Shown here one piece after another: positions 1-6,397 of a DNA stretch of 11,956 bases. The stretch is from JBDREA01 sp043820265. GTDB lineage: Archaea > Altiarchaeota > Altiarchaeia > IMC4 > JBDREA01. Location: positions 1-11,956 of the forward strand of contig JBDREA010000032.1 in assembly GCA_043820265.1 (NCBI GenBank), in the 5' to 3' direction. Position 1 is the first letter of the stretch. Each line of letters opens with the position of its first letter. Position numbers and translations under genes: made by a program. The notes beneath the pieces were generated by a model. That model was not told the origin of the DNA, searched no databases, and saw nothing but the letters and a program-made list of their open reading frames with translations.

Positions 1-177
1 GTGACTCATTCGATCGAGGAGGCAATATTTCTTGCAGACAAGGTTTTAATCTTGAAGGATAAGACGATCAGGGAGGAGTATAATGTCCCGTTTCCCAGGC
101 CTAGGACAAAGGATCTTCGATACAAAAAAAGGTTCACGCAATTAAAGAATCAGATAGTGGAAGCTGTACTAGCTTGA
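1..177 (+). CDS. ABC transporter ATP-binding protein, nitrate/sulfonate/taurine type (3' end only)
   Basis: Frame 1 is open from the window edge to a TGA at 175-177, giving 58 C-terminal residues. The fragment starts with VTHSIEEAIFLADKVLIL, which matches the H-loop (switch His) and last beta strand of ABC ATPases. The following basic stretch with FPRPR is typical of the C-terminus of the SsuB/TauB/NrtD group, which energises uptake of small oxyanions or sulfonates at the cytoplasmic face of the membrane. The Walker A, signature and Walker B motifs lie upstream, outside the window. The substrate cannot be told from this fragment, and the permease and binding-protein genes are not visible. The GTG at position 1 is an internal valine codon, not a start. 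No T-rich terminator is visible after the stop. Confidence 0.85.
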   Translation: MTHSIEEAIFLADKVLILKDKTIREEYNVPFPRPRTKDLRYKKRFTQLKNQIVEAVLA

Positions 178-271
178 TATGATGCTAGCTCCCCTGTCGC
201 AAGTTCAGTCAGTCAGCATGGCGATTCCTCTGATCGTGCTTTCAGGACGTGTGGATGGCGTTCAGGGAATG

Positions 272-766
272 TTAGGTTCTCCCGCAGCAGGTTTTCCTCA
301 TGTGGTCTGTGATCTTATCTTCTATCTGGCACCTGATTGGATTGTTTCCCGGATTTTTGCATTGGGATCTTACAGTTTTTTCTGAGCAGTCGATGTCTTT
401 TGAGAAGATAGGGTCTTCGCATAGTGAGGTTGGATCCACGAGTATTAGATAACCTACGATCAGAAAGAATGCTATCAGATTCATCGCCACCAGCTTATTC
501 GTCCTTTTTTTCCTTTCCTCTTTGTCGAATTTTTCAAGAGAGAATGCCCCGAGTAGAAGGGCATTGGTTGTGGATATTGATACGAACAGCAACATCGCCG
601 CGTAGAATACCTTTCCCTCGGATGCGAAATATATACTCAAACCAAGCATCACAAGTGCGATCGGTGCGAAAATATACTGGTATAAATTTGTCGGTTTTAG
701 CATTTCATCAACTTCTCTGTTTCCATTGCGTTCTAGCTCATCCATCTTACGTTTAATATTTTCCAT
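272..766 (-). CDS. Three-helix membrane protein with a six-cysteine C-terminal tail, function unknown
   Basis: This 164-residue protein belongs to no family I recognise. It has a charged N-terminus (MENIKRK) and hydrophobic segments at about 29-48, 53-75 and 92-110. A strongly basic loop (about 80-91, KEERKKR) lies between helices 2 and 3. By the positive-inside rule the N-terminus and this loop are cytoplasmic, so the tail from about 111 lies outside. The tail carries all six cysteines: C116, C127, C136, C146, C160 and C161. An even number outside the membrane suggests disulfides or metal binding, which is inference. The start is supported by GGTGA at 777-781, 10 bases upstream, which also forms the end of the preceding flavin-reductase-like gene. 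The pair is therefore probably one transcript with coupled translation. No terminator is evident after the TAA. Confidence 0.75.
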   Translation of the reverse strand: MENIKRKMDELERNGNREVDEMLKPTNLYQYIFAPIALVMLGLSIYFASEGKVFYAAMLLFVSISTTNALLLGAFSLEKFDKEERKKRTNKLVAMNLIAFFLIVGYLILVDPTSLCEDPIFSKDIDCSEKTVRSQCKNPGNNPIRCQIEDKITDHMRKTCCGRT

Positions 767-776
767 GCAAGATATC

Positions 777-1292
777 TCACCTTTTCTTTTTCAGGACTTT
801 CAATATCTCTCCCACATACATTCGGTGGTAGTCTTGTCCGTTGTATTCGTTTTCGATTTCTGGGAATTGGAAGTTTTTTGGATTGATGTCTTGATAATAT
901 AGTTTTTGGCATACGAATATGAGTCTTGCTTCTTCGAATGAGATTGTCTCTTCGGTTGGATTGAATGGAGTTAATCCTGTCTCCTTAGTCTTGTCGACGT
1001 TCCTTCCAGAGTTCGTTCCACAGTAGGTGAGTTTGTTTTTGTATTTTTCGGGGAAGAATGAGAGGGTGTAGGTCTGGGATTTCTCAAGATGTTCGTATGT
1101 GAATCGGCTTGGTCTTATCACGCACCATGCGACGTTTTTGAACCATAGGACTCCTCCTCCGCCCCAACTCGCGGTCATCATATTGTAATCGGTGGGTGTT
1201 CCTGCGGTGACGAGCATCCAGTCGTCGCCTACCAATTTAAAGATGTTTTCGTCAAGTTCTTTTACCCCGATTTCCGTAAATCCCTCTTTCAT
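777..1292 (-). CDS. Flavin reductase-like / flavoredoxin-type FMN-binding split-barrel protein
   Basis: This 171-residue protein matches the flavin reductase-like split-barrel family, whose members bind FMN and act as NAD(P)H:flavin reductases or as flavoredoxin-type electron carriers. Visible family marks are NMMTASWGG (37-45) for the phosphate-binding region, RPSRFTYEHL (60-69) followed by the TLSFFPEKY strand (76-84), SGR with a downstream KETGL (95-106), and the C-terminal HRMYVGEILKV (156-166). Length is usual for the short, soluble, single-domain form. The ATG at 1290-1292 is the first possible start, because an in-frame TGA lies just upstream. A GGAG lies 11 bases before it on the coding strand. 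The gene leads an apparent two-gene unit with the cysteine-tail membrane protein and is divergent from lonB. The electron donor and acceptor cannot be read from the sequence. Confidence 0.85.
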   Translation of the reverse strand: MKEGFTEIGVKELDENIFKLVGDDWMLVTAGTPTDYNMMTASWGGGGVLWFKNVAWCVIRPSRFTYEHLEKSQTYTLSFFPEKYKNKLTYCGTNSGRNVDKTKETGLTPFNPTEETISFEEARLIFVCQKLYYQDINPKNFQFPEIENEYNGQDYHRMYVGEILKVLKKKR

Positions 1293-1315
1293 GCTCCATC
1301 ACACTCCATTAATAT

Positions 1316-1328
1316 TGAGATTATCTCA
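1316..1328. promoter_or_regulatory. 13-bp perfect inverted repeat (candidate operator) in the divergent gap
   Basis: TGAGAT-T-ATCTCA is a perfect 6-1-6 dyad between the divergent flavin-reductase and lonB genes. It lies 24 bases upstream of the flavin-reductase start. If the AT-rich box at 1335-1345 serves that gene on the minus strand, the dyad would cover its transcription start. For lonB the dyad lies just upstream of the same box. A dimeric regulator could act here; this is inference from position and symmetry only. Confidence 0.45.
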
Positions 1329-1334
1329 TTTCAC

Positions 1335-1345
1335 CTTTTTAATAT
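1335..1345 (+). promoter_or_regulatory. Candidate TATA box for lonB (possibly shared with the divergent gene)
   Basis: CTTTTTAATAT resembles an archaeal TATA element and is the most AT-rich TATA-like string in the 95-base divergent gap. A start site about 25 bases downstream would fall near 1367, giving lonB a leader of about 20 bases. No Shine-Dalgarno sequence is visible before lonB, which fits a short-leader transcript. A weaker alternative, GTATACT, lies at 1373-1379. Confidence 0.35.
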
Positions 1346-1387
1346 CTGATTAACTTAATTTCTTAATCCGCTGTATACTGTATTGAA

Positions 1388-3400
1388 ATGATGGACGAAG
1401 AAGAAGATTATCCAGACGATCAGCCTCAATCAGAACAGATTGACATTAGCGCTGATGAAGGTGAAGTAGCGATTGCCAGACCGAAGGTCGAAATGCGACC
1501 TCAAAGGAACTTCAAGAAGGCAACCATCAAAGCCGAAAACATGGGTGCATGGGATAAATTCAAGTCAACAGACCAGATAGTGGTGCCCGATAATCTGATC
1601 GATCAAGTTATTGGCCAGGAAAAGGCGGTTGATACAATTAGGAAGGCCGCCAAGCAGAGGAGAAATATCCTGTTGATCGGTGAACCTGGGACTGGGAAGA
1701 GCATGTTGGCTAAGGCTATGGCTGAGCTTTTACCCTGTGAGTCTTTAGTCGATGTTTTGGCTTACCCAAACCATGAAGATGAAAACAATCCAATAATAAA
1801 GGTTGTTCCCGCAGGTGATGCTAGGAAACTTTTGAAAGTCGAAAGGCAGAAAGAGGATTCTCAAGATCAACCGCGAGCAAGCAATAAATTGCCTCTATAT
1901 CTCCTTCTCTTTTTGTTTTTACCTCTCCTGGCTTATGTTTCACACGCGATAACAGACGGTATTGTGATAGCTGCTTGGATGGCGTTTGGAATAGTCATGC
2001 TCCTGCTCTTTGGAGTCAATCTTCGAAGCGTGATGATGGGTTCAAGAAAGATCGAATCCCCTCGGATTCTTGTCGACAACGGCGCCAGAAATGAGGCTCC
2101 CTTCTTTGACGGCACAGGGGCCCATGCCGGAGCTCTGCTGGGGGATGTGAAACACGATCCTCTTCAAAGCGGAGGCCTCGGGACACCGGCGCATGTGCGT
2201 ATTGTCGCTGGATTGATCCATAAAGCCAATAAGGGTGTTTTATTTGTTGATGAAGTCGTGACTCTTGGAAAAAGCCAGCAGGATCTCCTGACAGCCCTCC
2301 AGGAGAAGCATTTATCGATTACAGGCAGAAGCGAGATGAGTTCCGGTGCAATGGTAATAACCGATCCTGTGCCTTGCGATTTCATTTTGATCGCTTCTGG
2401 GAACCTGGCTGATATGGAGCACATGCATCCAGCCCTCAGAAGCAGGATAAGGGGTTACGGATATGAGGTTTACATGAAAGATGTTATTGAAGACACCGAC
2501 TTGAACAGAAAGAAACTGGTCCAATTCGTGGCTCAGGAGGTAACAAAGGATTTGAAGATCCCTCATTTTAAATTAGAGGCTGTTGAAGAGATCATAAGGG
2601 AGGCGAAGCGTAAGGCGGGTATGCGAGACAAATTCACCTTAAAATTCAGGGAGCTTGGAGGACTGATTCGAGCTGCAGGAGATATTGCAAGCGAGAAAAA
2701 CCATAAATACGTTACTAGGGCCGATGTTTTAGATGGAAAGAAATCCGCTCGCACCCTTGAACAGCAGGTAGGCGACATCTTAAGGGATAGGAAAAAGGAG
2801 TACAACATCCTCATCGTCAAAGGAAAAAAGGTGGGGCGAGTCAACGGTCTGGCCATCTACGGGGATGGGGGGACAGTCCTACCGATAGTTGCCGAGGTTG
2901 CCCCCGCCCAAAGGGAGCGAAGCGGACAGATAATCGCTACGGGTAAGCTGGGGGAGATCGCTAAAGAAGCCATTACCAACGTGTCCGCCTTGATAAAGAA
3001 GGTCAGCGGAAAGGATATCTCAACCCACGATATTCACATTCAGTTTCTACAGACATATGAGGGGGTGGAGGGAGATTCTGCCTCTGTTAGTGTTGCAATC
3101 GCTGTGATTTCAGCCCTGGAGGGTGTCCCTATCAATCAGGAGGTGGCAATGACAGGCTCCCTGACCGTCCGCGGCGAGGTCTTGCCTGTGGGAGGTGTCA
3201 CCCAAAAGATCGAGGCGGCTATAGAGTCTGGATTGAAGAAGGTCATCATCCCAAAGAGCAATGAGAAGGATGTTTTATTGGAGAAGCGCTATGAAGGCAA
3301 GATCGAGATAGCCACGGCTTCAACAATCATTGACGTATTAAAGAACTCCCTTGTCGGCGGAGATAAGATAATCGCAAAGATGCGTGGGTTGGTCGGCTGA
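1388..3400 (+). CDS. lonB: ATP-dependent membrane protease LonB
   Basis: This 670-residue archaeal LonB is a membrane-anchored AAA+ protease that degrades misfolded and regulatory proteins at the inner face of the membrane. The order is an acidic N-terminal extension (about 1-30), the AAA+ core starting near VIGQEKA (74-80), and Walker A GEPGTGKS (98-105). Two membrane helices are inserted at about 169-187 and 190-211. Walker B GVLFVDEV (283-290), the sensor-1 region ending IASGN (335-339) and basic residues R351/R353 follow. The Lon protease domain occupies about 475-660. The catalytic dyad is S564 in EGDSAS and K607 in GGVTQK. The membrane insertion between Walker A and B is diagnostic of the archaeal type. 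Two ATGs are adjacent (1388 and 1391), and either could be the start. There is no Shine-Dalgarno sequence. The gene is intact and of ordinary length for the family. Confidence 0.97.
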   Translation: MMDEEEDYPDDQPQSEQIDISADEGEVAIARPKVEMRPQRNFKKATIKAENMGAWDKFKSTDQIVVPDNLIDQVIGQEKAVDTIRKAAKQRRNILLIGEPGTGKSMLAKAMAELLPCESLVDVLAYPNHEDENNPIIKVVPAGDARKLLKVERQKEDSQDQPRASNKLPLYLLLFLFLPLLAYVSHAITDGIVIAAWMAFGIVMLLLFGVNLRSVMMGSRKIESPRILVDNGARNEAPFFDGTGAHAGALLGDVKHDPLQSGGLGTPAHVRIVAGLIHKANKGVLFVDEVVTLGKSQQDLLTALQEKHLSITGRSEMSSGAMVITDPVPCDFILIASGNLADMEHMHPALRSRIRGYGYEVYMKDVIEDTDLNRKKLVQFVAQEVTKDLKIPHFKLEAVEEIIREAKRKAGMRDKFTLKFRELGGLIRAAGDIASEKNHKYVTRADVLDGKKSARTLEQQVGDILRDRKKEYNILIVKGKKVGRVNGLAIYGDGGTVLPIVAEVAPAQRERSGQIIATGKLGEIAKEAITNVSALIKKVSGKDISTHDIHIQFLQTYEGVEGDSASVSVAIAVISALEGVPINQEVAMTGSLTVRGEVLPVGGVTQKIEAAIESGLKKVIIPKSNEKDVLLEKRYEGKIEIATASTIIDVLKNSLVGGDKIIAKMRGLVG

Positions 3401-3420
3401 TAACTTTCCTGTTAGATAAA

Positions 3421-3438
3421 CAACTTATTTATATGTTG
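3421..3438. promoter_or_regulatory. 18-bp imperfect dyad overlapping an AT-rich element upstream of radA
   Basis: The dyad reads CAAC-t-TAT-tt-ATA-t-GTTG. Seven of nine base pairs match, and the two mismatches are placed symmetrically. It begins 20 bases after the lonB stop codon and contains a TATA-like TTTATAT. It could be an operator or a distal promoter for radA-mat. There is no T-run after it, so it does not look like a terminator. Confidence 0.35.
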
Positions 3439-3460
3439 GAGTGTATTTCATTATCTGTAA

Positions 3461-3498
3461 TTTATAAGCTAGGGTGGGCAATAGTAAAATATAAAAAA
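3461..3498 (+). promoter_or_regulatory. Candidate promoter of the radA-mat unit (two TATA-like boxes)
   Basis: TTTATAAG at 3461-3468 is a good archaeal TATA-like box and would give a start site near 3490, with a leader of roughly 38 bases containing a GGTG ribosome-binding candidate at 3515-3518. A second box, AAAATATAAAAAA at 3486-3498, would start transcription much nearer the radA start codon. Which is used cannot be decided by eye. Confidence 0.45.
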
Positions 3499-3527
3499 CT
3501 CTAAAGTGTATATGGGTGTATAAAAAA

Positions 3528-4469
3528 ATGGAAATAAAAGACCTACCGGGAGTAGGCCCCACAACAGCCGAAAAACTCGAAGAAGCGGGCTACGGAAACG
3601 TCGAAGCTATTGCCACAGCAACCGTTGGAACATTACAGGAACTTGGTATAGGGCCTTCAGCCGCAGAAAAAATGATAGCTGCGGCAAAAGAAAAAGCCAA
3701 AGAAGGGCTAACTAAGGGATTCGAATCTGGGTTAGAGGTCCTTGAAAAACGAAAACTAGTAGGGAAGATTACAACAAATAGCAAGGAGTTGAACTCACTT
3801 CTTGGAGGCGGAATCGAAACCCAGGCGATAACCGAACTATTCGGAAAATTCGGCACTGGAAAAACACAGATCGCCCACCAGGCAGCAATCACAGTTCAAC
3901 TTCCAGTAGAAGAAGGCGGACTAAATGGAGGTGCAATCTATATTGACACAGAAAATACCTTCCGACCTGAGAGGATCATCGACATGGCTAAAGGATTAGG
4001 GTTGGATCCAGATGAGACACTGGGAAAAATCCAGATTGCACGCGCCTACAACAGCGACCACCAGATGTTACTAGTCGAAAAAGCAGCTGACATGATGGAG
4101 GAAAACAATGTAAAGCTTTTAATAGTCGACTCTCTAACAGCACATTTCCGGGCAGAATACACTGGAAGAGGAACTCTCGCAAACAGGCAACAGAAACTCA
4201 ACATCCATATGCACGATTTACAAAGGAAAATTTCCGATCCCTATAATGCAGCCGTAATCGTCACAAACCAAGTTATGGCCAGACCAGACATATTGTTCGG
4301 TGATCCCACAGCGCCTATTGGGGGGCATATAGTCGGACACCACTCGACATTCAGAGTTTATCTTAGAAAGAGCAAAGGCACGAAAAGGATTGCCAGATTA
4401 ATCGATAGTCCGAGCATGCCTGAAGCAGAATGCGTTTTTGAAGTCCACACAGAAGGAATAACAGATTAA
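3528..4469 (+). CDS. radA: DNA repair and recombination protein RadA
   Basis: RadA is the archaeal RecA/Rad51 recombinase, forming ATP-dependent filaments on single-stranded DNA for strand exchange. I chose ATG 3528 (313 residues), which gives MEIKDLPGVGP at the usual family start and leaves GGTG nine bases upstream. A GTG at 3516 would add four residues. The helix-hairpin-helix domain spans about 1-60. The polymerisation motif is FESG (65-68), with Gly where many archaeal proteins have Ala. Walker A is GKFGTGKT (106-113), Walker B is LLIVD (197-201), and loop L2 spans about 248-275 with MARPDILFGDPTAPIGGH. There is no intein and the length is normal. It is followed 21 bases later by mat, probably on the same transcript. 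Confidence 0.97.
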   Translation: MEIKDLPGVGPTTAEKLEEAGYGNVEAIATATVGTLQELGIGPSAAEKMIAAAKEKAKEGLTKGFESGLEVLEKRKLVGKITTNSKELNSLLGGGIETQAITELFGKFGTGKTQIAHQAAITVQLPVEEGGLNGGAIYIDTENTFRPERIIDMAKGLGLDPDETLGKIQIARAYNSDHQMLLVEKAADMMEENNVKLLIVDSLTAHFRAEYTGRGTLANRQQKLNIHMHDLQRKISDPYNAAVIVTNQVMARPDILFGDPTAPIGGHIVGHHSTFRVYLRKSKGTKRIARLIDSPSMPEAECVFEVHTEGITD

Positions 4470-4490
4470 AAAAAAATATGAGTGTTTGAA

Positions 4491-5660
4491 ATGAGGAACA
4501 TAAAAATCCAGCACCTGGACGTAGAACCCGTGGAACGACAGCCAACCGAATTAGTCGAACGAAAAGGAATAGGCCACCCCGATAGCATCTGCGACGGAAT
4601 CGCAGAAGCAGTGAGCAAGGAATTGTCCCAATATTATATTAAAGAGTTCGGACACATCTTGCACCATAACACAGACCAGGTCGAACTCATAGCAGGACAC
4701 AGCAAACCTCAGTGGGGGGGAGGAAAAATCATGGCCCCAGTCCATGTTATTCTGTCGGGTCGCGCGACCATCGAGTTTGATGGAGCTGACATCCCCGCTG
4801 GAAGGATTGCAAAGGAAGCCGCAAGGGACCAGGTAAAAGCTACTATAAAGAACGCCGATCCTGATCTGGACTACACATTTGATCAAAGGCTAGGCATGGG
4901 TTCAAGCGACCTAAGAGACGTTTTTGGCCGAAAGGGGATACCCAAGGCCAACGACACCAGTTTTGGCTGCGGGTTCGCTCCCCTGTCAACAGTTGAGATG
5001 CTCTGCTTGGAAGTGGAAAAATACATGAATGGAAAGATGAATGTGAAAGCCAGCGGACAAGACATCAAGGTTATGGGGCTAAGAAAGGACGATGACATCA
5101 CTCTAACTATCTGCAACGCCATGGTGGATAAGTTCATAAAAAGCAAAAAAGAGTATCCTGGGATAATCGAAGAAATGACAGACAAGGTATCGGACTTTGT
5201 CGCAAAAAAGACAGATAAACCCGTGAAGGTTGAAATCAACACAGGAGATAACATAAAGAAGGGAAGCGTCTTCCTCACCGTCACAGGGACCAGCGCCGAA
5301 TGCGGAGACGACGGCAGCGTCGGACGAGGCAACCGGGCGAACGGACTCATAACTCCGTTCAGGCCTACAAGCCTTGAGGCCACAAGCGGAAAGAATCCCT
5401 ACAATCACGTCGGAAAAATCTATAATATCCTATCCATGCTGATGGCAGAAGACATCGCAAAAAACACTTGCGCAGAAGAGGTCTCCATACGATTGATGAG
5501 TCAGATAGGTCATCCCATCGATAAACCATTGATAGCATCCATCACGACAGCCGGAAGATGCGTTGACGAGAAAAAGACATACAGAATCGCAGACGAGTGG
5601 CTGGCCCGCGTTACCGACGTCACCATGTTGTGTGTGAAGGGGAAAGTCACAACGTTCTGA
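4491..5660 (+). CDS. mat: S-adenosylmethionine synthetase, archaeal type
   Basis: This enzyme makes S-adenosylmethionine from methionine and ATP in the cytoplasm. The sequence is the archaeal MAT family, unrelated in close sequence to bacterial MetK. Family marks are VERKGIGHPDSICDGIAEA (22-40), GMGSSDLRDVFGR, GRGNRANGLITPFRP and SGKNPYNHVGKIYN. I chose ATG 4491 (389 residues, MRNIKIQHLD), which matches the usual archaeal N-terminus. An in-frame GTG at 4482 would add three residues. Length is near the family's usual 400. No canonical Shine-Dalgarno sequence is visible, although AGTG occurs upstream. The gene follows radA by 21 bases, so co-transcription is likely, although the two proteins share no pathway. 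The stop is followed by a T-rich tract and a convergent neighbour. Confidence 0.97.
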   Translation: MRNIKIQHLDVEPVERQPTELVERKGIGHPDSICDGIAEAVSKELSQYYIKEFGHILHHNTDQVELIAGHSKPQWGGGKIMAPVHVILSGRATIEFDGADIPAGRIAKEAARDQVKATIKNADPDLDYTFDQRLGMGSSDLRDVFGRKGIPKANDTSFGCGFAPLSTVEMLCLEVEKYMNGKMNVKASGQDIKVMGLRKDDDITLTICNAMVDKFIKSKKEYPGIIEEMTDKVSDFVAKKTDKPVKVEINTGDNIKKGSVFLTVTGTSAECGDDGSVGRGNRANGLITPFRPTSLEATSGKNPYNHVGKIYNILSMLMAEDIAKNTCAEEVSIRLMSQIGHPIDKPLIASITTAGRCVDEKKTYRIADEWLARVTDVTMLCVKGKVTTF

Positions 5661-5690
5661 TTTTGCCCACTTTTTTACATTTTCTTTTTT
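5661..5690 (+). terminator. T-rich archaeal transcription terminator after mat
   Basis: Immediately after the mat stop come TTTT, TTTTTT, TTTTC and TTTTTT runs within 30 bases. Archaeal RNA polymerase terminates at such T-rich tracts without needing a hairpin. The tract overlaps the last codons of the convergent alkylation-repair gene. No equivalent T-run on the opposite strand was seen for that gene, so its transcripts may read into mat antisense. Confidence 0.6.
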
Positions 5691-6397
5691 CCAACTATTT
5701 TCTCTCGTTGCTTTTTAGAGAGTTTCTTGCTACCTTCCCGCAGCGTGAGGCCCGATGCCTCCTCTCTGTGTTCGAGGAGGAAATTGTAAACCTCATCTGG
5801 ATGTTTCTTTGACGCCTCCCGGAGGACCCAACCAATCGCCTTCCGGATGAAGAACTCTTTTTGATGCAGTAAATGTGTACACATCTGAAAAAGGAATTCG
5901 AGGTCGTCTCGGCCAGCCCGGATGATGACGAGCTGCGATACCAGCGATGCCCGCCTCATCCAGAAGTTTTCGTCTTTGTTCCAGCGGGCTAGGTTTTCGT
6001 AAACTCGTTCGTCTTTAAGGAGGACCTCACCAACTAGGTGGGCGCTTATCTCATCTACGTGGCACCAGCCAACGGCACTCTTCAGCATCGTCTCGTAGAC
6101 AGGAAGATGGATGTAGTCGAGGTGGCGGGGGTAGCCATGAAGAAGAAAGATGGCAAGGCTCTTTTCCTCGTGCCAGTCGGATGACCAGAGCCTGCGGGCA
6201 AGTGTGTATAGGTCTTTTTCGGATATATCTGGGTGTTCCTTCCTGAAGGACTTCGCAAGTGAATGGACCTTTGGGACCGTGACGCCGTAGTGCTTCCAAG
6301 GGCTTTTCAAGTAGCGTTTTTCCTGAAGGGCTCGTTCAGGTGTACCCAAAGACTTAAAATTTCTTCGAAAATCAGAGACTACGGGATCTATGTTCAT
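5675..6397 (-). CDS. DNA alkylation repair protein, AlkD family
   Basis: This 240-residue all-helical HEAT-like repeat protein is of the AlkC/AlkD family, glycosylases that remove positively charged alkylated bases such as 3- and 7-alkyl purines. Visible marks are SAVGWCHVDEIS (107-118), FWMRRASL (145-152) and EFFIRKAIGWVLRE (181-194). Residues W111, D115, R148/R149 and W190 align in spacing with the Trp-Asp-Arg-Trp pocket described for Bacillus cereus AlkD (W109, D113, R148, W187), so it should be active; this is inference. Length is usual. Its ATG overlaps the TGA of the upstream sugar nucleotidyltransferase in an ATGA, indicating translational coupling at the end of the leftward string. 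It converges on mat with 14 bases between the stops. The lysine-rich C-terminus (KKLSKKQREK) may aid DNA binding. Confidence 0.88.
   Translation of the reverse strand: MNIDPVVSDFRRNFKSLGTPERALQEKRYLKSPWKHYGVTVPKVHSLAKSFRKEHPDISEKDLYTLARRLWSSDWHEEKSLAIFLLHGYPRHLDYIHLPVYETMLKSAVGWCHVDEISAHLVGEVLLKDERVYENLARWNKDENFWMRRASLVSQLVIIRAGRDDLEFLFQMCTHLLHQKEFFIRKAIGWVLREASKKHPDEVYNFLLEHREEASGLTLREGSKKLSKKQREKIVGKKKM

Noticed and set aside
206..220. Short tandem TCAG repeat after the ABC transporter gene
   Set aside because: Only about three copies, with no spacer structure or flanking mobile-element features. It is consistent with chance.
179..385. 68-codon plus-strand frame after the ABC transporter fragment
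   Set aside because: It overlaps the cysteine-rich tail of the minus-strand membrane protein, has no ribosome-binding site and no recognisable features. The minus-strand frame has better start signals and clear membrane segments.
424..756. 110-codon plus-strand frame opposite the membrane protein
   Set aside because: It is a shadow of the minus-strand gene, which has sensible topology and a coupled ribosome-binding site.
4883..5383. 166-codon open frame on the minus strand inside mat
   Set aside because: It is antisense to a clearly conserved enzyme, lacks any recognisable domain or ribosome-binding site, and is explained by the codon bias of mat.
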